Shown here: positions 45,564-54,507 of the stretch, piece by piece
Numbering within the stretch: position 1 is the stretch's first letter
Layout of the letters: each line of letters opens with the position of its first letter
Notes under the pieces: generated by a model
The model's input: only the letters and a program-made list of their open reading frames with translations
Databases searched by the model: none
What the model was told of the DNA's origin: nothing
Source of the DNA: Lachnospiraceae bacterium KM106-2
Lineage (GTDB): Bacteria > Bacillota > Clostridia > Lachnospirales > Lachnospiraceae
Length of the DNA stretch: 64,000 bases
NCBI GenBank assembly: GCA_009731425.1
Contig: AP018794.1
Span: forward strand, 4,265,501 to 4,329,500
Reading direction: 5' to 3'
Made by a program: the position numbers and the translations under genes

Positions 45564-46808
45564 ATGAAACGATTAAAAAAATTACAACTTAGCTTAATGG
45601 CCCTTCTGTTTACATTAGTGGTTGCAGTAAGTTATAACCCAATGATCAGTCAAGCTAGTAGTGCTACAGTGACGTTATCCGTACTTAAAAGCGATATCAA
45701 GGTAGGCCAGAAATTTTCTGTCTCAATTGTATTAAATGCATCGGAAGCAATTAGCAGTTTTGAGACACAATTAAAGTATGATCCATCTGTTTTGAAGTTC
45801 GTTTCAGGGGGAAGCTACATTACAGAAGCGGATGGAGTGATCTCCTTGCTAAACGATACAGTAGAAGATGGTACTACAAAGCAAAAATATGTAATGCAGT
45901 TTGAAGCATTAGAAGCAGGCAGCAGTAAGATTCAGTTAAGTGGCAAGCCTTTAATTTATGATTTGGAAAATGGTAAGTTAATGTCATTATCGAGTAATTC
46001 AGTAACTGTAAATGTAGGATCAACAGAATCACAGAGTAAGAATAACTATTTGAAATCTTTAAAAATTGGGGAAGGAACCTTATCTCCAGCTTTTGATAAG
46101 AATGTATTAAATTATAACGTAACAGTAGATGCTTCATGTGAACGTATTATTTATACAGCAATACCAGAAGATACGAAAGCAAGAGTAAACGTTAAAGGTG
46201 CAACCAATCTAAAAACTGGAACGAATCCGGTTACGATTACAGTAACAAGCGAAGCTGGAACAAAAAAGGTATATACTATCGTAGTGAAGAAAGAAGAAGG
46301 GGATGCCGCAACACCAGAACCTTCAGTATCACCAGAACCTTCTCCATCCGAGACACCAAAAGAAGAAGTAAAGTTAGAAGATGAGACAAAATTAGAAGAA
46401 ATTGATAAAGAACAAGTTGTATGTATTCAAAAGTACTATACTGTTGCAAAATTAAGTGATGAGTCAATGATTCCAGAAGGATATGAAAAATCTTCTTTGA
46501 ATTTGAATGGAACTTCAATACCTGCTTATACTTTAAAGAGTAATCTAAATTCTGAATTTGTTCTGCTTTATTTAGAAAATCAAAATGGAGAAAAAGGATT
46601 TTATCAATATGATCGACAGGAAAAGACGGTACAGCGTTATCAAGAACAAAAAGTATCGGTACAGCCTTCAGCAGATGAGCTTAAAACAGAAGCTTCCAAG
46701 TCAAGTAACACAAATACATTGGTATTTGCAATTGTCAGCCTTTGTCTCATTATCGTAATCTTAGTAATTATTTCACTTCGCCTATTCATGCGTAGAAAAC
46801 AACGCTAA
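45564..46808 (+). CDS. membrane-anchored cohesin-domain surface protein
   Basis: The start is ATG 45564 with GGAG at 45552-45555; an earlier in-frame ATG overlaps TATAAT (45525-45530), so it is promoter DNA. The 414 residues run: signal peptide (cleavage near SQASS), cohesin-like beta-sandwich (~35-160, with the KVGQKFSVSIVLNASEAISSFETQLKYDP opening in two parts), cadherin-like/Ig-like domain (~165-245), Pro/Glu-rich linker, an alpha/beta segment and one C-terminal TM helix with RRKQR at the cytoplasmic end. Cohesins bind dockerins in cellulosomes, but isolated cohesin-like domains also occur in other surface proteins. No dockerin is recognised in this window. Confidence 0.78.
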   Translation: MKRLKKLQLSLMALLFTLVVAVSYNPMISQASSATVTLSVLKSDIKVGQKFSVSIVLNASEAISSFETQLKYDPSVLKFVSGGSYITEADGVISLLNDTVEDGTTKQKYVMQFEALEAGSSKIQLSGKPLIYDLENGKLMSLSSNSVTVNVGSTESQSKNNYLKSLKIGEGTLSPAFDKNVLNYNVTVDASCERIIYTAIPEDTKARVNVKGATNLKTGTNPVTITVTSEAGTKKVYTIVVKKEEGDAATPEPSVSPEPSPSETPKEEVKLEDETKLEEIDKEQVVCIQKYYTVAKLSDESMIPEGYEKSSLNLNGTSIPAYTLKSNLNSEFVLLYLENQNGEKGFYQYDRQEKTVQRYQEQKVSVQPSADELKTEASKSSNTNTLVFAIVSLCLIIVILVIISLRLFMRRKQR

Positions 46809-46827
46809 AATCAGGAAGAAGATAGAC

Positions 46828-46856
46828 TTGCAGAAATGATAGAATATTGTTATACT
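46828..46856 (+). promoter_or_regulatory. promoter of the gntR-mcsA-mcsB-clpC operon
   Basis: TTGCAG (46828-46833), a 17-base spacer and TATACT (46851-46856). It leaves a leader of roughly 115 bases before the first gene. No CtsR-type heptad repeat (GGTCAAA) is visible. Confidence 0.72.
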
Positions 46857-46880
46857 AAGTGTATAACAAATATAATTTAT

Positions 46881-46956
46881 GTAAACAATCAACAAAAGTA
46901 ATGTAATGATTGTTACAATGACCAGAGAAACCCGCGTAAAGCGGCTTTTTCTGGTT
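46881..46956 (+). other. two-hairpin leader before the gntR gene
   Basis: Hairpin 1 pairs 46881-46891 with 46907-46916 (one bulge). Hairpin 2 pairs ACCAG.GAAA.CCGC (46921-46935) with GCGG.TTTTT.CTGGT (46941-46955). The second looks like a terminator with its T run inside the stem, so it may be an attenuator or the end of the cohesin transcript. Confidence 0.5.
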
Positions 46957-46979
46957 TAGAACATGTGGAGGTGTTGTGT

Positions 46980-47372
46980 TTGATTGTACGAATTGATTTT
47001 AATAGCGATGAAGCGTTATATATGCAGCTGAGAAATCAAATCATAATTGGAATTGCCAATTCAGAAATTCAAGAAGGTGATAATCTTCCATCTGTTCGTG
47101 AACTAGCCGAAAATATAGGAATTAACATGCACACAGTGAATAAGGCATATAGTATATTAAAGCAGGAAGGCTATGTAAAAGTCGACAGACGTAAGGGCGC
47201 AGTCATTGCAGTAGATATTGATAAATACAAGGCTACCTTAGAACTTATGAGTGAAATGAAAGTCGTATTAGCAAAAGCAATCTGCCGAGGCATATCTAAG
47301 CAGGAAGCACAAAAGATAGTTGATGAAGTGTATTCTGAATATGGATATGGAGATGACGAATCGGAGTCATAA
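46980..47372 (+). CDS. GntR-family (YtrA-like) transcriptional regulator
   Basis: I prefer TTG 46980 as start, 6 bases after GGAGGTG, giving 130 residues. The N-terminal winged helix is clear: YMQLRNQIIIGIANSEI, LPSVRELAENIGINMHTVNKAY and LKQEGYVKVDRRKGAVI. The C-terminal part is too short for the usual ligand-binding domains, as in the YtrA subfamily. It leads the mcsA-mcsB-clpC operon in the position where Bacillus has ctsR, so it may regulate that operon. That is inference from position. Confidence 0.85.
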   Translation: MIVRIDFNSDEALYMQLRNQIIIGIANSEIQEGDNLPSVRELAENIGINMHTVNKAYSILKQEGYVKVDRRKGAVIAVDIDKYKATLELMSEMKVVLAKAICRGISKQEAQKIVDEVYSEYGYGDDESES

Positions 47373-47392
47373 TCAGGTAGGAGGATTTGTAT

Positions 47393-47941
47393 ATGCTATG
47401 TGATAGATGTCATAAGAGAGAAGCAAGAATCTATTATACTGAGATTATTGGTGGACAAAAGAAAGAGCAGCATTTATGCAGAGAGTGTGCAGCAGAGTAT
47501 ACGAGCTGGGATTTTGATTCACAGGAAAATAATAAAGAAGTATCAATAGGTAATCTCCTAAGCAGCATATTAAGTAATTATTATGGTGGCAGTAAAAAGG
47601 AAAAGGACTCAAAATATCACGGCATTACATGTAGTAATTGTAAAATGACTTATGATGAATTTATACAAGGTGGTAAATTCGGATGTAGTCAGTGTTATCA
47701 GACATTCTCAAAACAACTAGATAAGAGCATAACGAGACTTCAAGGAGCACAGGCCCATGTCGGGAAACGACCAAACGGGTTTGTCAGTCACACTGATCAA
47801 ATTATTCGTAAACTTTCTGAAATTGATCGCTTAGAATTGAAATTGCAAGATGCAGTGGAAAAGGAAGAGTTTGAAGAAGCAGCCAAGCTTCGAGATCAAA
47901 TTCGGGAATTGAAGAAGAAGGAGGAGATCGGAAATGCTTAA
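47393..47941 (+). CDS. mcsA: McsA, zinc-finger/UVR activator of arginine kinase McsB
   Basis: The start is ATG 47393 after GGTAGGAGG; 182 residues. Four Cys pairs (CDRCHKR, CRECAAE, CSNCK, CSQCY) make two zinc sites, and the C-terminal UVR motif reads AVEKEEFEEAAKLRDQIREL. In Bacillus, McsA stimulates McsB and links it to ClpC. It overlaps mcsB by 8 bases. Confidence 0.92.
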   Translation: MLCDRCHKREARIYYTEIIGGQKKEQHLCRECAAEYTSWDFDSQENNKEVSIGNLLSSILSNYYGGSKKEKDSKYHGITCSNCKMTYDEFIQGGKFGCSQCYQTFSKQLDKSITRLQGAQAHVGKRPNGFVSHTDQIIRKLSEIDRLELKLQDAVEKEEFEEAAKLRDQIRELKKKEEIGNA

Positions 47942-48968
47942 ATGGTATGAGGAACAGTCTGATAATCAGGATATTGTATTATCAAGCAGGATCAGATTAT
48001 CTAGAAATCTAAAAAAGTATCCATTTTCTCCAAAGCTGACAAATGAACAAGCTATTAATCTACTAGAAGAAGTAAAAGAATCCATAAAGGATTACGAAGG
48101 TTTAAATGGCAAAATGCTCTGCTGTGATTTGGATAAGTTATCTGATGTTGAAAAGAAGGGTATGATAGAACGGCATATTTTAAGTAGAAATATGTTAGAG
48201 AAAGAACAGGCCACTGGTCTGATCGTATCAGAGGACGAATCTTTAAGTATCCTGATCAATGAAGAAGATCATTTAGAAATTCAGTCAATGGCAGGCGGAA
48301 TGAATATGAAGAAGGCATATCAGAAAGCAAATGAGATGGACGATTATGGATATGATCGTTTAGAATTTGCATATTCAGAAAAGTTTGGCTACCTGACCAC
48401 TTGTCCAACCAATGTAGGGACAGGGTTAAGGGCTTCTTATCTGGTATTTCTTCCAGCACTACAAGGAGCATTAAAGATTAACCGGCTTGCCGATGAAGCG
48501 AGTAAATACGGTGTTTCGCTTCGTGCTGTATTTGGAGAAGGATCCAATGGTGTTGCTCATATCTTTGAACTAACAAATCAAAAGACGCTGGGCATTTCAG
48601 AAAATGATGTGATGAATAACTTAAATAATATTGTTCATCAGGTAATGAAACAAGAAAGGAAGAGAAGAGAATTTCTTCTTTCCAATAACTTAGATGAGAT
48701 TGAAGATCAGGTATATCGTTCATATGGAATCTTAAAATATACAACACAAATTAACTCGAGTGATGCAATGACCTTGTTATCACAGGTGAAATTTGGGGTG
48801 GACATGAAATTGCTCACCTTAAGTGAACCCTTTCATTTTTATGAATTGATGATGGCCATATTGCCATATACAATTCAATGTACAAATGGAAAATGTGTGG
48901 GAAGTAAAATACGAGATAAACTTCGTGCTAAATTTCTCAATCAGGCAATTCCATTGATTCAATCATGA
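47934..48968 (+). CDS. mcsB: protein arginine kinase McsB
   Basis: The 344 residues belong to the ATP:guanido phosphotransferase family. The SSRIRLSRNLKKYPF N-terminal motif, the YLTTCPTNVGTGLRAS nucleotide loop (with the conserved Cys) and AVFGEGSNG are seen. It phosphorylates arginines on damaged proteins, marking them for ClpC. GAAGGAGGAG lies upstream inside mcsA. clpC starts 21 bases after its stop. Confidence 0.95.
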   Translation: MLKWYEEQSDNQDIVLSSRIRLSRNLKKYPFSPKLTNEQAINLLEEVKESIKDYEGLNGKMLCCDLDKLSDVEKKGMIERHILSRNMLEKEQATGLIVSEDESLSILINEEDHLEIQSMAGGMNMKKAYQKANEMDDYGYDRLEFAYSEKFGYLTTCPTNVGTGLRASYLVFLPALQGALKINRLADEASKYGVSLRAVFGEGSNGVAHIFELTNQKTLGISENDVMNNLNNIVHQVMKQERKRREFLLSNNLDEIEDQVYRSYGILKYTTQINSSDAMTLLSQVKFGVDMKLLTLSEPFHFYELMMAILPYTIQCTNGKCVGSKIRDKLRAKFLNQAIPLIQS

Positions 48969-48989
48969 TTAAAGACTGGAGGTAGTAAT

Positions 48990-51440
48990 ATGCAGGATAG
49001 ATATACAAATGGTGCTAGAGAAGCATTGAACATCGCTACAGATGTTGCATACCGTCTGTCTCATAACTACATTGGGACAGAGCATCTGCTTATCGGATTA
49101 GTAAGTGCCAAAGGGGTAGCAGCTAAAGTATTACAGGAAAATGGTGTGGAAGAAGAAAAGATCATTGAGTTAGTGAATCAGCTGATCGCACCAAATACTA
49201 AGGTAGCCATGATGGAAAGCGATAATTTTACACCACGGGCGAAAAGAATCTTACTACAAAGTAGCAAGGAAGCGACAAGACTAAAATCATCTTTAGTAGG
49301 AACAGAACATATTTTATTGGCGTTATTAAAAGAGAACGATTGTATCGGAGTTCGCTTATTAAATACATTAGGTATCAATGTTCAGAAACTATATATTGAT
49401 TTACTTACAGCAGTAGGTCAAGATGCTGGTGCAGCAAAAAATGAATATATGGTACAAAAGGGAAAAGGAAAGGCGAAAAGTTCTACACCTACCCTAGATC
49501 AATATAGCCGTGACCTTACGGTATATGCCAGTGAAGGAAAGCTAGATCCTGTTATCGGTAGAGACACTGAAATTCAGAGAGTAATTCAGATTCTTAGCAG
49601 AAGAACGAAGAATAATCCATGTTTAGTAGGCGAACCAGGTGTTGGTAAGACAGCGATCGCAGAAGGTCTTGCTGAGAAGATCATGGAAGGTAATGTACCA
49701 GAGACGATCAAAGATAAACGTCTTGTTACGTTAGATTTATCAGGTATGGTAGCTGGAAGTAAGTACCGTGGTGAATTTGAAGAAAGAATTAAAAAAGTGA
49801 TCGAAGAAGTTATGAATGATGGAAATATTCTATTGTTTATTGATGAAATTCATACGATTATCGGTGCAGGTGGAGCGGAAGGAGCTATCGATGCATCCAA
49901 TATTTTAAAACCAAGTCTTGCACGTGGAGAGATTCAGATCATTGGTGCAACGACAAGAGAAGAGTATCGCAAGCATATTGAAAAAGATGCGGCATTAGAA
50001 AGAAGATTTCAACCAGTTGTGATCGAAGAACCTTCGGAAGAGGAAGCAATTTTAATCTTAAAAGGACTTCGTGAAGCATACGAAGATCATCATAAGTTGA
50101 AAATAACGGATAAGGCGATTGAGACAGCTGTTAAGATGTCAAGCCGCTATATCAATGATCGTTACCTTCCAGATAAGGCCATCGATATCATCGACGAGGC
50201 TGCAAGCAAAGTTCGTTTGAGTACTTATATGGATTCTCCTAAGATGAAAGAGTTAGAAAATCAAATTGCTGACTTAGAAGAACAGAAGGAAGAAGCGATT
50301 AAGAAAGAGGCTTATGAAAAAGCTGGAGAGATTAAACAGCAGCAACAGGAAGCAAAGAAAGCACTGGAAGAATTGAAAGATCAATTTGAACAAGAAAAGA
50401 AAGAAGCGAAACTTCAAGTAACAGAAAATAATGTTGCTGATATCGTTTCCAGCTGGACGAAGATTCCGGTTCAGAAGTTAGAAGAAGAGGAATCGAAACG
50501 TCTGATGCAGCTTGAGAAGATCCTTCATCAACGTGTGGTAGGACAAGAAGAGGCAGTTGCGGCAGTGAGTAAAGCAATTCGTCGTGGTCGAGTAGGGCTT
50601 AAAGACCCAAATCGCCCAATCGGTTCCTTCTTATTCCTAGGACCAACTGGTGTTGGTAAGACAGAACTTAGTAAAGCATTATCAGAAGCGATGTTTGGTA
50701 CACAGAGCAGCATGATCCGAGTTGATATGTCTGAATATATGGAGAAACACAGTGTATCTAAATTGATCGGATCGCCTCCGGGATATGTAGGATATGATGA
50801 AGGTGGACAACTTAGTGAGAAGGTTCGTCAGAATCCATATTCTGTTATCTTATTTGATGAGATTGAGAAGGCACATCCTGATGTGTTCAATATTCTTCTT
50901 CAAGTATTAGATGATGGTCATATTACTGATGCACAAGGAAGAAAAGTAAGTTTTAAGAATACGATCATTATCATGACATCCAATGCGGGAGCAAATCGTA
51001 TCGTTTCACCAAAACTATTAGGATTTGCAAGTAAGAGTGATGAAAAGCAAGATTATAAGAGAATGAAAGATGGCGTTATGGAAGAAGTGAAACATGTCTT
51101 TAAGCCGGAATTTATCAACCGTATTGATGAAATTATCGTCTTCCATTCCTTGACAAAAGATGACATTCAGAAGATCGTTGGTATTATGCTTGATACGATC
51201 AATAAACGTATCAGTGCTCAGATGAATATTACGATCAAGCCGGATAAACGAGTATTAGATCATATTGTAGAAACAAGCTATGATCAGACATATGGTGCAA
51301 GACCACTACGAAGAGCGCTTCAAACTAAGATTGAAGATCCACTTGCGGAGGAAGTACTTGCAGGTAAGATTAAACCAGGAGATCAAGTGAAACTTACTTT
51401 ACGAAAAGGCGAGATCGCTTTCTCTGTGAAAAATGTCTGA
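48990..51440 (+). CDS. clpC: AAA+ unfoldase ClpC
   Basis: The 816 residues show the N-terminal double Clp repeat (1-~145), AAA-1 with GEPGVGKT and a Walker B LLFIDEIH, the middle domain with a UVR-like coiled coil (~410-470), and AAA-2 with GPTGVGKT and ILFDEIEKAHPD. It feeds substrates to the ClpP protease. ClpP is not in the window. ACTGGAGGTAG precedes the ATG. No terminator-like hairpin was found in the 109 bases downstream, which hold an extended TATAAT (51491-51496) for the next gene. Confidence 0.96.
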   Translation: MQDRYTNGAREALNIATDVAYRLSHNYIGTEHLLIGLVSAKGVAAKVLQENGVEEEKIIELVNQLIAPNTKVAMMESDNFTPRAKRILLQSSKEATRLKSSLVGTEHILLALLKENDCIGVRLLNTLGINVQKLYIDLLTAVGQDAGAAKNEYMVQKGKGKAKSSTPTLDQYSRDLTVYASEGKLDPVIGRDTEIQRVIQILSRRTKNNPCLVGEPGVGKTAIAEGLAEKIMEGNVPETIKDKRLVTLDLSGMVAGSKYRGEFEERIKKVIEEVMNDGNILLFIDEIHTIIGAGGAEGAIDASNILKPSLARGEIQIIGATTREEYRKHIEKDAALERRFQPVVIEEPSEEEAILILKGLREAYEDHHKLKITDKAIETAVKMSSRYINDRYLPDKAIDIIDEAASKVRLSTYMDSPKMKELENQIADLEEQKEEAIKKEAYEKAGEIKQQQQEAKKALEELKDQFEQEKKEAKLQVTENNVADIVSSWTKIPVQKLEEEESKRLMQLEKILHQRVVGQEEAVAAVSKAIRRGRVGLKDPNRPIGSFLFLGPTGVGKTELSKALSEAMFGTQSSMIRVDMSEYMEKHSVSKLIGSPPGYVGYDEGGQLSEKVRQNPYSVILFDEIEKAHPDVFNILLQVLDDGHITDAQGRKVSFKNTIIIMTSNAGANRIVSPKLLGFASKSDEKQDYKRMKDGVMEEVKHVFKPEFINRIDEIIVFHSLTKDDIQKIVGIMLDTINKRISAQMNITIKPDKRVLDHIVETSYDQTYGARPLRRALQTKIEDPLAEEVLAGKIKPGDQVKLTLRKGEIAFSVKNV

Positions 51441-51549
51441 AAAAGTAACACGTCACAGAATCTACACTAGTATTTAAAGTACAAATATTATATAATAGAG
51501 AAAACAGTTAGACACTAGGGTGTTGGGATAATTTAGGAGGATCATTAGA

Positions 51550-51966
51550 ATGGCAGTAGTAGAAGAATTAATGCGAAGTGAATCAAATGGTAATATCAGT
51601 TTTGGAAATTATCTTTTAGAAACAAAATCAAAATTGTCTGACTTCGAACATGATGGAGATCTTTATAAAGTTAAAACTTATAAAGAAATCACAAAGCTTG
51701 AAAAGAATGGTTTATTTGTTTATGAATCTGTTCCTGGCACAGCAGTCTTCGATATGCATGTTGAAGAAAAAATAATGGAATTTACAGTTGAAGGTGACAC
51801 AGATACTCAGATTACATTAGAGTTAGAGCCAGAAAAAGAATTTAAAGTATATATTGATAATACGAACATTGGCAAAATGAAAACTAACCTTGGCGGTAAA
51901 TTAGTATTAAGCGTTGAGTTAGGTGAAGTGAAAAAGGCAGATGTACGTATTGTAAAGATGGTATAA
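51550..51966 (+). CDS. conserved clostridial small protein (often labelled endosialidase)
   Basis: The 138 residues with AGGAGG before the ATG match the frequent Lachnospiraceae protein that begins MAVVEELMRSE.NG.ISFGNYLL, which automated pipelines label endosialidase. I see no sialidase motif (no Asp boxes), so the label is unsafe. The sequence predicts two beta-rich halves, LYKVKTYKEITKLEKNGLFV and an IGKMKTNLGGKL loop. It has its own -10 element and terminator. Function unknown. Confidence 0.7.
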   Translation: MAVVEELMRSESNGNISFGNYLLETKSKLSDFEHDGDLYKVKTYKEITKLEKNGLFVYESVPGTAVFDMHVEEKIMEFTVEGDTDTQITLELEPEKEFKVYIDNTNIGKMKTNLGGKLVLSVELGEVKKADVRIVKMV

Positions 51967-51974
51967 AATGATAA

Positions 51975-52016
51975 GAAGGAATCTGTCTAGGTTAGACTTA
52001 GGCAGTTTCCTTTTTG
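51975..52016 (+). terminator. terminator after the small protein gene
   Basis: AAGGAA..CTG.CTA pairs with TAGG.CAG.TTCCTT with small mismatches, then TTTTT. Confidence 0.7.
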
Positions 52017-52038
52017 CATAGTTAGAAAGGATACAAAA

Positions 52039-53391
52039 ATGGCCAAGGCGAAAACAGTATTTTTCTGTAAAGAGTGTGGTTTTGAATCGTCTAAGTGGCT
52101 TGGACAATGTCCAGGATGTAAACAGTGGGATACCTTTACCGAAGAGAAAGTCGGAAAAGCAACTCCGGCTTCCAAGGCGGTAAGAATAGGGATTGTAGAG
52201 CCACAGCCGTTATCAAAGATTGCAACGGATGAGAGTGAACGATTGACAACTGGAATCCATGAGTTTGATCGTGTGCTTGGTGGCGGTATCGTACACGGTT
52301 CTCTTGTACTAGTTGGTGGAGATCCAGGTATTGGAAAATCCACATTGCTTTTACAGATGTCTAAGGAAATGGTAGATAGGGGCCGAAATATATTATATAT
52401 ATCTGGAGAAGAATCACTAAAGCAGATCAAAATCCGTGCAGAGAGGTTAGGAACCTTTAAAGGGGAATTACTTCTTCTTAGTGAAACCAATCTTGATGTG
52501 ATCGAAGAGAGCATCAAAAAGGTTAATCCAGAAGTGGTGGTCATTGACTCGATTCAGACCATGTTCAAAGAAGAGATTGGCTCTGCGCCGGGAAGTGTGA
52601 GTCAGGTTCGAGAAGCGACCGCAGTATTGATGCGTTTAGCAAAAGGACTTGGCATATCGATCTTTATTGTTGGTCATGTGACCAAAGAAGGTGTTGTTGC
52701 AGGACCAAGAGTCTTAGAGCATATGGTGGATACGGTTCTTTATCTGGAAGGAGAGAACCAGGCATCTTATCGAATTCTTCGAGCGGTTAAAAACCGATTT
52801 GGATCTACAAATGAAATCGGTGTATTTGAAATGAAATCATTCGGTCTATCGGAAGTCTTGAATCCATCGGAATTTCTACTAAGTGGAAAACCAGAAGGAG
52901 CAAGCGGTTCAGTTGTTGCTTGTTGTGTAGAGGGAACAAGACCAGTATTGATCGAGGTACAGGCGCTCGTTAGTCAGACCTATTATAATATGCCAAGAAG
53001 AACAGCAGCAGGTGCTGATTACAATAGAATGAATCTGCTCTTAGCAGTATTGGAAAAGAGAATGGGAATTCAGCTATCAAGCTGTGATGCCTATTTGAAT
53101 GTGGCTGGTGGAATGAGAATTAGTGAGCCAGCATTGGATTTGGCGATCATTGTCGCTATTTACTCTAGTTTTAAGAATCGTGTCTTAGATAATAAGACAA
53201 TTATCTTTGGAGAGGTCGGATTGGCTGGAGAAGTTCGTGGTGTCAACATGGTTGAACAGCGGGTGGGAGAAGCCATCAAGATGGGATTCGATACTTGTAT
53301 CCTGCCAGAGGTAAACAAAGCAAACTTAACCAATCTGCCTATTCGATTGATAGGCATTAAAAATATAAGGCAATTGGTAAATATCATATAA
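52039..53391 (+). CDS. radA: DNA repair protein RadA
   Basis: The 450 residues show the C4 zinc finger (FCKECGFESSKWLGQCPGC), Walker A GGDPGIGKST, the KNRFGST motif typical of RadA/Sms and the C-terminal Lon-protease-like domain. It is a RecA-like branch-migration helicase that helps recombination intermediates mature. In Bacillus radA also follows clpC, so the order is conserved apart from the inserted 138-residue gene. AAAGGAT precedes the ATG. Confidence 0.96.
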   Translation: MAKAKTVFFCKECGFESSKWLGQCPGCKQWDTFTEEKVGKATPASKAVRIGIVEPQPLSKIATDESERLTTGIHEFDRVLGGGIVHGSLVLVGGDPGIGKSTLLLQMSKEMVDRGRNILYISGEESLKQIKIRAERLGTFKGELLLLSETNLDVIEESIKKVNPEVVVIDSIQTMFKEEIGSAPGSVSQVREATAVLMRLAKGLGISIFIVGHVTKEGVVAGPRVLEHMVDTVLYLEGENQASYRILRAVKNRFGSTNEIGVFEMKSFGLSEVLNPSEFLLSGKPEGASGSVVACCVEGTRPVLIEVQALVSQTYYNMPRRTAAGADYNRMNLLLAVLEKRMGIQLSSCDAYLNVAGGMRISEPALDLAIIVAIYSSFKNRVLDNKTIIFGEVGLAGEVRGVNMVEQRVGEAIKMGFDTCILPEVNKANLTNLPIRLIGIKNIRQLVNII

Positions 53392-53407
53392 AAACGGAGG
53401 GTCTATC

Positions 53408-54064
53408 ATGGGGAACTATACAAATGAAGAAAATTTAGACACAGTAAAGAAAAGTCTTGAGAATCTTGACGGATCACAGTCTAAAGTAGAAAAAAATGCA
53501 TTTGATGCAATTAACAGTTCAGATACTGCACTTAATCTTGTTAAGGAAGGTATGGAAAAGATCGATAATTTATCAGCTAAGATCGATGTATTAAGCACCG
53601 CAATCAATTCTACATCTGCAAAGATGAAAGAATTAGAACAATTAAGTGGCATGATCGTTGATTTTGCAAGCGTTATCGCAGGAATTTCTAAGAAAACAAA
53701 TATCTTATCTTTAAATGCTTCCATTGAAGCCGGTCGTGCTGGTGAGCACGGACGTGGATTTGCTGTTGTTGCATCAGAAGTTCGTGACTTAGCTGCGCAA
53801 TCTGCTAAATCATCAAAAGAGATCACTGGAACAATCCAGTCCATTCAAACATTTGCATCTGATCTAGATAAAGAAATCAAGGATCTTGATAATATCGTTA
53901 AGGATCAAGCAACTGTAAAAGAAGAAGTAATGTCTGTATTTAAGCAGATCTTAGATGCATCTTATACTTCGAATGATGTATCTCGTCAAATGGAGCATGA
54001 AATTGCATACCAGAGAGATGTAACAGATGAAGTGAAAAAAGCAGTATTAGAAATGTGTAAATAA
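53408..54064 (+). CDS. short soluble methyl-accepting chemotaxis signalling protein
   Basis: The 218 residues consist of a helical lead-in and an MCP signalling hairpin with the tip pattern NILSLNASIEAGRAGEHGRG followed by FAVVASEVRDLA. There is no membrane segment and no recognised sensory domain, so it is a cytoplasmic coiled coil with a shortened methylation region. It may bind CheA/CheW, or act as a signalling scaffold. No che genes are nearby. AACGGAGGG precedes the ATG, 16 bases after radA, so it may be co-transcribed. Confidence 0.85.
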   Translation: MGNYTNEENLDTVKKSLENLDGSQSKVEKNAFDAINSSDTALNLVKEGMEKIDNLSAKIDVLSTAINSTSAKMKELEQLSGMIVDFASVIAGISKKTNILSLNASIEAGRAGEHGRGFAVVASEVRDLAAQSAKSSKEITGTIQSIQTFASDLDKEIKDLDNIVKDQATVKEEVMSVFKQILDASYTSNDVSRQMEHEIAYQRDVTDEVKKAVLEMCK

Positions 54065-54074
54065 TAGAGAACCC

Positions 54075-54120
54075 ATAAGGATGAAAGTGAGTAAACCAGT
54101 CATTTTCATCCTTATTTTTT
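54075..54120 (+). terminator. terminator after the MCP-like gene
   Basis: TAAGGATGAAA pairs with TTTCATCCTTA, followed by T6. Confidence 0.85.
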
Positions 54121-54170
54121 TGATTAGTGAAGGAAAAGTAAAAATTATAAAAGAAATTATTAAAATATTG

Positions 54171-54199
54171 TTGACAATTAAAACAATTTATTGTAGAAT
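54171..54199 (+). promoter_or_regulatory. promoter of tRNA-Trp
   Basis: TTGACA (54171-54176), exactly 17 bases, TAGAAT (54194-54199). Confidence 0.85.
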
Positions 54200-54235
54200 A
54201 AACAAGCAGTCAGCGATGAGCTGTGACAATTGCAT

Positions 54236-54308
54236 AGGGGTATAGTTCAGTTGGTAGAATATCGGTCTCCAAAACCGCAGGTCGTGGGTTCAAGTCCTAC
54301 TGCCCCTG
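54236..54308 (+). tRNA. tRNA-Trp (CCA anticodon)
   Basis: A 73-nt cloverleaf: acceptor AGGGGTA (54236-54242) with TGCCCCT (54301-54307), D-loop AGTTCAGTTGGTAGA, anticodon CCA within CGGTCTCCAAAACCG, and T-arm GTGGGTTCAAGTCC. The 3' CCA is not encoded. Confidence 0.95.
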
Positions 54309-54314
54309 TTAAGT

Positions 54315-54348
54315 AAAACGAGTAAACAGTTTGTTTGCTCGTTTTTTT
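54315..54348 (+). terminator. terminator of tRNA-Trp
   Basis: AACGAGTAAAC pairs with GTTTGCTCGTT (one G-U), followed by a T run that runs into repeat copy B. Confidence 0.85.
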
Positions 54349-54479
54349 AATTGATAGGAAACTTCTCTTCGAGAAGCCTCCTATCAATTAAAAAAGGCTT
54401 TCTAAAAAGCAGAAAGCCAAGATGCGCACTCACGCGGAATGAGTTTATCACTTCGTGACTGTCGCGATATCGAAAGAAA
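54347..54479. repeat. dispersed intergenic repeat, copy B (most complete)
   Basis: A large palindrome pairs 13 bases (54347-54359 with 54379-54391) and holds an inner CTTCTC-TTCG-AGAAG hairpin. It is followed by an AAAGCCAAGATGCGCACTCACGC...ATCACTTC block and GACTGTCGCGATATCGAAAGAAA. Parts recur at 14179-14280, 36641-36744 and 58452-58494. Confidence 0.65.
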
Positions 54480-54507
54480 TATGTACAGTAATAGGAGTAA
54501 TAGCAAT

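Noticed and set aside
51550..51966. Endosialidase function
   Set aside because: The common automated label has no motif support in this sequence.
51987..52544. Minus-strand frame of 185 codons opposite radA
   Set aside because: Antisense shadow of the RadA zinc finger and Walker region.
54439..54507. Longer N-terminus of the 175-residue orphan protein
   Set aside because: It runs into dispersed repeat copy B and lacks a ribosome site.
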